Source: Funneliformis mosseae (taxonomy: Eukaryota > Glomeromycota > Glomeromycetes > Glomerales > Glomeraceae). Taken from it: 10,463 nt of DNA. The position numbers were made by a program, and so were the translations under genes. A model generated the notes under the pieces. That model worked only from the letters and a program-made list of their open reading frames with translations, did not search any database and had not been told where the DNA came from. Position 1 is the stretch's first letter. Each line of letters begins with the position of its first letter. Where the stretch lies: assembly GCA_910592005.1 (NCBI GenBank), contig CAJVPP010003916.1, positions 1 through 10,463 on the forward strand, in the 5' to 3' direction. Positions 6,970-10,463 of this stretch are shown piece after piece.

Positions 6970-8004
6970 ATGTCGTCGTCAATCCAAAAACTTTCACTAG
7001 AATGTTTTGATATGATATTAAACTTCGCCAATCCAGATTGGTACTCATGTATTCGAGTAAATAAAAGTTGGAGAGATAGAATTTTACCGAAGCTATGGAG
7101 TCAACCGTTTAATGACACGTTAATGCCGACGACACCAAATGGCGTGAAGTTAATGAACACTTATATTTCTTGTTTAAGTGAGAAACAAAAAGAATATTTA
7201 AACATTGAAGGTACGGAAATGACTTCTCCAAGAATCAATTATCCAGGATATTTAAAAGAATTAGATTACGAAGTACTTGAACAATTTACTCGACGTTGGA
7301 TCTTGGAAAAGTATCATTTCGAACAAGATTCTTCGATACATTTGGATATATTTATAGATTCTTTAGGACCTTTGGAAACGGAATGCTGTAATAAACGATC
7401 GCAAAAATTATTATCATGTTTATATTCAATGTTCATTGAAAAAAGCACAAATTTGACGTGCTTTAGTTTTTTTTCTTCCGAAGAATTATGTCTTGATTTA
7501 CCAATGTTGTCCATGAAAACATTTTTATGGAATTTAAGATCTTTTATCTGTATTATCGATGGATATGATCTGCACTTAAAGAATTTAATGGAATTCATGG
7601 AAATCCTTTCGAAACAATGTCAATCATTAGAATACTTGGACATTTCATGGATAAATCGACATGGAATAAAAATCTGCAATCTATTGTCAGCTATAATTGA
7701 GAAACAAAGCAGTCTAAAGGAAATAAGGTTACATACCGATAATTATGTTGGTATTAATAGGATAATTGAAGTATTAATTAGTAGTCAAAGGGATTGTTTA
7801 TTGACTATACAATTTGAGAAAGTTAATTTTGGTTGCCCTAATAACATTAATGGTTTATTAGATTCTTTAAAAAAAATTAATAAATTGAAAGAGTTGTCTT
7901 TGATTCATTGCATAACTAGAGGAATGCCTGTGGTGATCATATCGGTGGGACGCATATATAACAACGACATAAAAGGAAAGGAAAATAATGGTGATGAACA
8001 TTAA
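6970..8004 (+). CDS. Short F-box protein with LRR-like region (344 aa), C-terminus probably truncated
   Basis: Likely an SCF ubiquitin-ligase adaptor. Residues 5-47 form an F-box of the compact type: IQKLSLECFDMILNF, then YSCIRVNKSWRDRILPKLWS, with the C..V...W core and PKLW that correspond to VS..W...PLLY in the minus-strand gene. LRR-like units follow at NLTCFSFFS (161-169), SLEYLDISW (219-227), SLKEIRLHT (248-256) and KLKELSLIHC (305-314). I place the start at the ATG at 6970; the frame is open back to a GTG at 6850, but that stretch is low-complexity F/Y/I sequence from the T-run and microsatellite. No intron is needed. After residue 314 the repeat pattern stops and the tail ITRGMPVVIISVGRI...NNGDEH is charged and non-repetitive. 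With 344 residues against 538 in its neighbour, the gene probably lost its 3' part. Whether the short form still works is unknown, since the F-box itself is intact. Confidence 0.85.
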   Translation: MSSSIQKLSLECFDMILNFANPDWYSCIRVNKSWRDRILPKLWSQPFNDTLMPTTPNGVKLMNTYISCLSEKQKEYLNIEGTEMTSPRINYPGYLKELDYEVLEQFTRRWILEKYHFEQDSSIHLDIFIDSLGPLETECCNKRSQKLLSCLYSMFIEKSTNLTCFSFFSSEELCLDLPMLSMKTFLWNLRSFICIIDGYDLHLKNLMEFMEILSKQCQSLEYLDISWINRHGIKICNLLSAIIEKQSSLKEIRLHTDNYVGINRIIEVLISSQRDCLLTIQFEKVNFGCPNNINGLLDSLKKINKLKELSLIHCITRGMPVVIISVGRIYNNDIKGKENNGDEH

Positions 8005-8060
8005 TAGGGGACACATAAACAATGTATTTTATTTTTGGAACAATATTTGATTTTGTACAG

Positions 8061-8066
8061 AATAAA
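8061..8066 (+). terminator. Possible polyadenylation signal of the plus-strand F-box gene
   Basis: AATAAA lies 57 bases after the TAA stop, a plausible distance; another AATAAA is at 8127-8132. The hexamer is common by chance in this composition. Confidence 0.35.
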
Positions 8067-8241
8067 CTAACCTTACAAATAGAATGAAATATGCTCATAA
8101 ATAATTTGTTATTAAATGTTCATCGCAATAAATCCCAAATATTTAAATTTAAACTTATAAATTCCTTCTTTCTAATCAATTACTTTTTTTGTAGATGATG
8201 CATTCGTTTAATTTTACCCGGTATACTCATTAGCTGCATAG

Positions 8242-8685
8242 TTACATAAATAATAGCGACCCAATTAATTCCATTAATTCCGTCAAGGATGTGCATCTTG
8301 GTCGAATGCTCCAAATAATCTTTTCAAGTGTGTCCCTTGCGAGTAGCACCTCTTCATTATAACCATCTGTTCCAATTTCCACTAATTTTTAATTATAAAT
8401 ATTGAAATTAGCGGAAATGATTATAGCTCTCTGGTATTCTGTTCGAGTTTCACCATTAAAACGGTCTAATACTTTTTAAGAAGAAAAGAACAGGATTCGG
8501 GGGGTTTTTTTTTTTCGTGTGATATTACCTATAGCTTCCGATTTTACACAGAGAAATTCTTTGAAATACAGTTTAATTTCTTCTAGATTGTATAGGCATA
8601 AAATTTGTTTTGAATATCCCAAGAATAATTGTATACAATGATCAATTTTATATACAGTAATAAAGTGATAATGGTGAGGAATGCA
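8242..8685 (-). pseudogene. Unrecognised coding remnant in three in-phase segments, or a multi-exon 3' end
   Basis: One minus-strand frame is open through 8685-8479 (69 codons), 8475-8392 (28 codons) and 8388-8242 (48 codons plus TAA), broken only by TAA at 8478-8476 and 8391-8389. The translation looks like real protein: LGYSKQILCLYNLEEIKLYF in the first segment, GETRTEYQRAIIISANF in the second, and VEIGTDGYNEEVLLARDTLE then IRPRCTSLTELMELIGSLLF in the third. Two GT-AG introns would remove both stops in phase: 8528-8472 (57 bp, GTAATA...AAAAAG) and 8453-8382 (72 bp, GTGAAA...AATTAG, with CTAAT as branch-point candidate); the second would discard the protein-like GETRTEYQ part. A TTTTAG acceptor-like site lies just upstream at 8688, but no earlier exon is evident before the repeat island at 8791. 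I recognise no family. Confidence 0.5.
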
Positions 8686-8790
8686 CTAAAAGTCAAGGAT
8701 GGGTCAATTAAGTATTGAATGTATAATTTAGTAATTGAATATACAGAGTGTATTGTATATTTATACAGTATATATGGTAAATATTTTTAA

Positions 8791-8920
8791 ACACCCATGA
8801 GTAGGTTACCGTCGACCCCCTTCTTGAAGTACCTACTCGAAGCCCAACAAAGTTGACTGCAATTAAGTCTAGTAACCTCGAGTCGAACTCCAGCCGTCCG
8901 CGACTTGGTCTACATAGGAA
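8791..8920. repeat. G+C-rich repeat island, SINE-like candidate
   Basis: This block contrasts sharply with its AT-rich flanks. GAGTAGGT (8799-8806) is inverted at ACCTACTC (8831-8838), and AGGTTAC (8804-8810) is inverted at GTAACCT (8871-8877). On the minus strand GGAGTTCGACTCGAG (8880-8894) resembles a pol III B box (consensus GGTTCGANTCC), and GTAGACCAAGTCGCGG lies before it, too close for a normal A-to-B spacing. The 89-codon minus-strand frame across the block has low-complexity ends and no domain, so I do not call it a gene. The word GAGTCGA(A)CTC links it to the island at 4960-5330. Confidence 0.4.
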
Positions 8921-9183
8921 GAAAAATAAAATAAAAAAATTTTTACTATAAACATATTCTTCAATCAAGGTAATCATAACCTTTTCTGATAAATTTCGGA
9001 TAAATAAATTGTTCGTTTATACAATTGGTGAAGCACACATGAATTAATATTTTGAATACTATATATTACCGTCAATTTAATTTTTATTTTTTTTTTATAA
9101 TAATTAATTATATTCCGTAAAATATAATGCTGTAAAGATAAAATTAATTTTAATCAAAATTTCCAAATATTTACTAATTTTTA

Positions 9184-9280
9184 TGGGACCTTTGCAAATT
9201 TTATTTTTATATCAGATTTAGCATGAGCTTATTTTTCATTTTTTTCTTCGGCAGTTCCCCCTTCTATTACAAAGGTCCCA
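9184..9280. mobile_element. Second TA-flanked TGGGA mini-element
   Basis: TATGGGACCTTTG (9182-9194) and CAAAGGTCCCATA (9270-9282) are perfect 13-bp inverted copies. Taking TA as the target duplication, the element runs from TGGGACC at 9184 to GGTCCCA at 9280, 97 bp, too short to encode anything. The terminal TGGGA and TA context match the 5373-5446 element, but the next bases differ (CCTTTG against GGTTTG), so they may be related subfamilies or only look alike. Confidence 0.5.
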
Positions 9281-9289
9281 TATGTTTCA

Positions 9290-10240
9290 AATATATAATG
9301 AAAGCATTTTAAGGTGATTGAAGATAAATATTCCATTATACTGTATATTCATCTTTCTTTTCTAATTATATACTCTTACTATTTTACAGTTTAAAAAATA
9401 TAAATATTATTGAAGTTTGTTAATAATATTAGGAATTCTTAATTAACCGAAGTAGTATTGTATTTAAACTTAAAAAATTCTAAAAGGAAATTTTTCATTA
9501 AAAGTTATTATTTGTTCTAATCCAATTGGATGGATAAATAAAAATAAATATTATATTAAATTGAAAATATTTAAAAAAACACATGCTAAAAGATTTTCTA
9601 ATCCACAATTATTATTAGTTGTATATTTATTTTTAGCATATATTATTAATTCTGTTAAAAGGTATTTAAAGAAAAAAAATACTAATATTACTGTTATTTT
9701 GAAGGATTTATATTTCAATTATAACCTTTAAATGTTTCAATTAATAAATCTTTAAATTAAAAGTAAGTTTTATTAATTTTATTAAATATTAATTTATTTT
9801 ATTTTTATATTTAATTCTAATTATATTTATAAATTTATTTTTTATAGTTAAGAGATAAATATAATAAATGAATATCTGAATCTTTATAAGAATTAACCTC
9901 TACAATATATCAAAAAACTATTTTATGAAACTATTATAAATTGGATTAATAAATCAATTAAAATTTAATCTTCAAAAATACGTCTATAATAAATATTGTC
10001 TTATATTTTTAAATGATAAAAATTCTTATCTTATAAGAAAGTGATTAATCACTAATTAGTAGATTAAATACTCTATCTTTTCAACTGCTTTACCTACAAA
10101 TTTGTAGACAATTTTATTTACTAATTATAATCATTTTTAATTATTTTTAAATATTTTAAAATAAATTATTAAAAAATTAATACTTTTATAATAAATTTTA
10201 TGATGTTTTCTAAGTAAAAATTAAAAAAAAATGTAATTAA
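9290..10240. other. Extremely AT-rich block without a supported gene
   Basis: Almost no G or C over nearly 1 kb, clearly poorer than the rest of the window. One plus-strand frame is open for 85 codons (9474-9731) with no ATG near its start; part reads FSNPQLLLVVYLFLAYIINS. A canonical-looking GTAAGT at 9763 and TTTTTTATAG ending at 9847 could mark an 85-bp intron, but the flanking frames close immediately, so nothing can be assembled into a gene. It may be decayed transposon DNA. Confidence 0.5.
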
Positions 10241-10242
10241 TT

Positions 10243-10358
10243 CAGTGTTGTCATGACTGGACAATGGACAATAGATAATACTGGACAAAAAATGCTGTCC
10301 ATTGTTCATTGATTAAGCAATAGATATATAATTTCGATGTCCATTGTTGTCCATTGTA
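10243..10358 (+). mobile_element. hAT-like transposon terminus with iterated subterminal motifs (partial)
   Basis: CAGTGTTGTCATGACTGG begins at 10243; CAGTG with a following TG is the usual start of hAT terminal inverted repeats. Behind it the 9-mer CAATGGACA occurs at 10262-10270 and inverted as TGTCCATTG at 10296-10304, 10338-10346 and 10348-10356, with near copies between. Clustered short repeats near the ends are typical transposase-binding sites in hAT elements. No matching CAACACTG end is seen, so the element is truncated or continues past the window. The eight bases outside (AATTAATT) could be the 8-bp target site, not verifiable here. Confidence 0.45.
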
Positions 10359-10463
10359 TTTACTTAAATTTATAAATATACAATTAAAAAAAAAATTAAA
10401 ATTTATTAAAAAACACTAATTTTATTTATTTAAATTTAACAAAAAAAATCGAATTATATGATA

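Noticed and set aside
7314..7598. 94-codon minus-strand open frame
   Set aside because: It lies inside the plus-strand F-box gene on the opposite strand and is a shadow of that coding sequence.
8008..8336. GGGACACA and TGTGTCCC inverted pair as ends of an insertion in the F-box gene
   Set aside because: Only 8 bp match, the right copy falls inside a protein-like coding segment, and no target duplication is visible.
8880..8920. tRNA gene suggested by GAGTTCGACTC on the minus strand
   Set aside because: The T-stem around the TTCGACT loop does not pair (only its end pairs form), and there is no matching anticodon arm or acceptor stem.
8708..8977. 89-codon minus-strand open frame
   Set aside because: The middle part coincides with the G+C-rich repeat island and both ends are low-complexity; no domain is visible. 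It could be an upstream exon of the remnant at 8242-8685, but nothing supports the link.

Overview
The window looks like nuclear DNA of a fungus with a very AT-rich, transposon-littered genome. The best fit is an arbuscular mycorrhizal fungus (Glomeromycotina), most likely Rhizophagus or a close relative. Three things point there: two intron-free F-box/leucine-rich-repeat-type genes of the kind those genomes carry in very large numbers, short GT-AG intron candidates, and long AT-rich spacers holding small G+C-richer islands and miniature transposon remnants. This assignment rests on recognising sequence style, not on a database search. There is no bacterial operon layout, no rRNA or tRNA gene, and no CRISPR array.

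Layout. Positions 1-445 hold a G+C-richer reading frame interrupted by one TAG and bounded by CACGTGA-type inverted repeats. Positions 445-1660 are AT-rich spacer with short direct repeats and hairpins. The first clear gene (3276 down to 1660, minus strand) encodes a 538-residue F-box protein with a diverged LRR region. From 3350 to about 6250 lies repeat-rich DNA: a repeat around 3580-3730, a T29 tract, a G+C-rich island at 4960-5330, a perfect 25-bp-arm hairpin with the structure of a tiny TA-flanked element, a lone terminus of the same family, a 26-bp palindrome and a second G+C-rich repeat near 5970-6045. At 6709-6257 on the minus strand are two in-phase open segments that read like the C-terminal LRR part of another protein of this sort. 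The second clear gene (6970-8004, plus strand) is a shorter F-box protein of 344 residues whose C-terminus looks cut off. At 8685-8242 on the minus strand is another broken or multi-exon coding remnant made of three in-phase open segments. Then come a G+C-rich repeat island (8791-8920), a second TGGGA-ended mini-element (9184-9280), a nearly 1-kb extremely AT-rich block, and at 10243 what looks like one end of a hAT-type DNA transposon with iterated subterminal motifs.

How it fits together. F-box proteins are substrate adaptors for SCF ubiquitin ligases: the N-terminal F-box binds Skp1 and the C-terminal repeats select targets. The window shows two probably live copies facing away from each other across a transposon-rich spacer, plus fragments of protein-like sequence. 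This is the picture expected of a birth-and-death gene cluster reshaped by mobile elements. I found no convincing wholly new multi-gene system. The least explained signals are the two minus-strand hidden coding remnants and the family of TGGGA-ended mini-elements.
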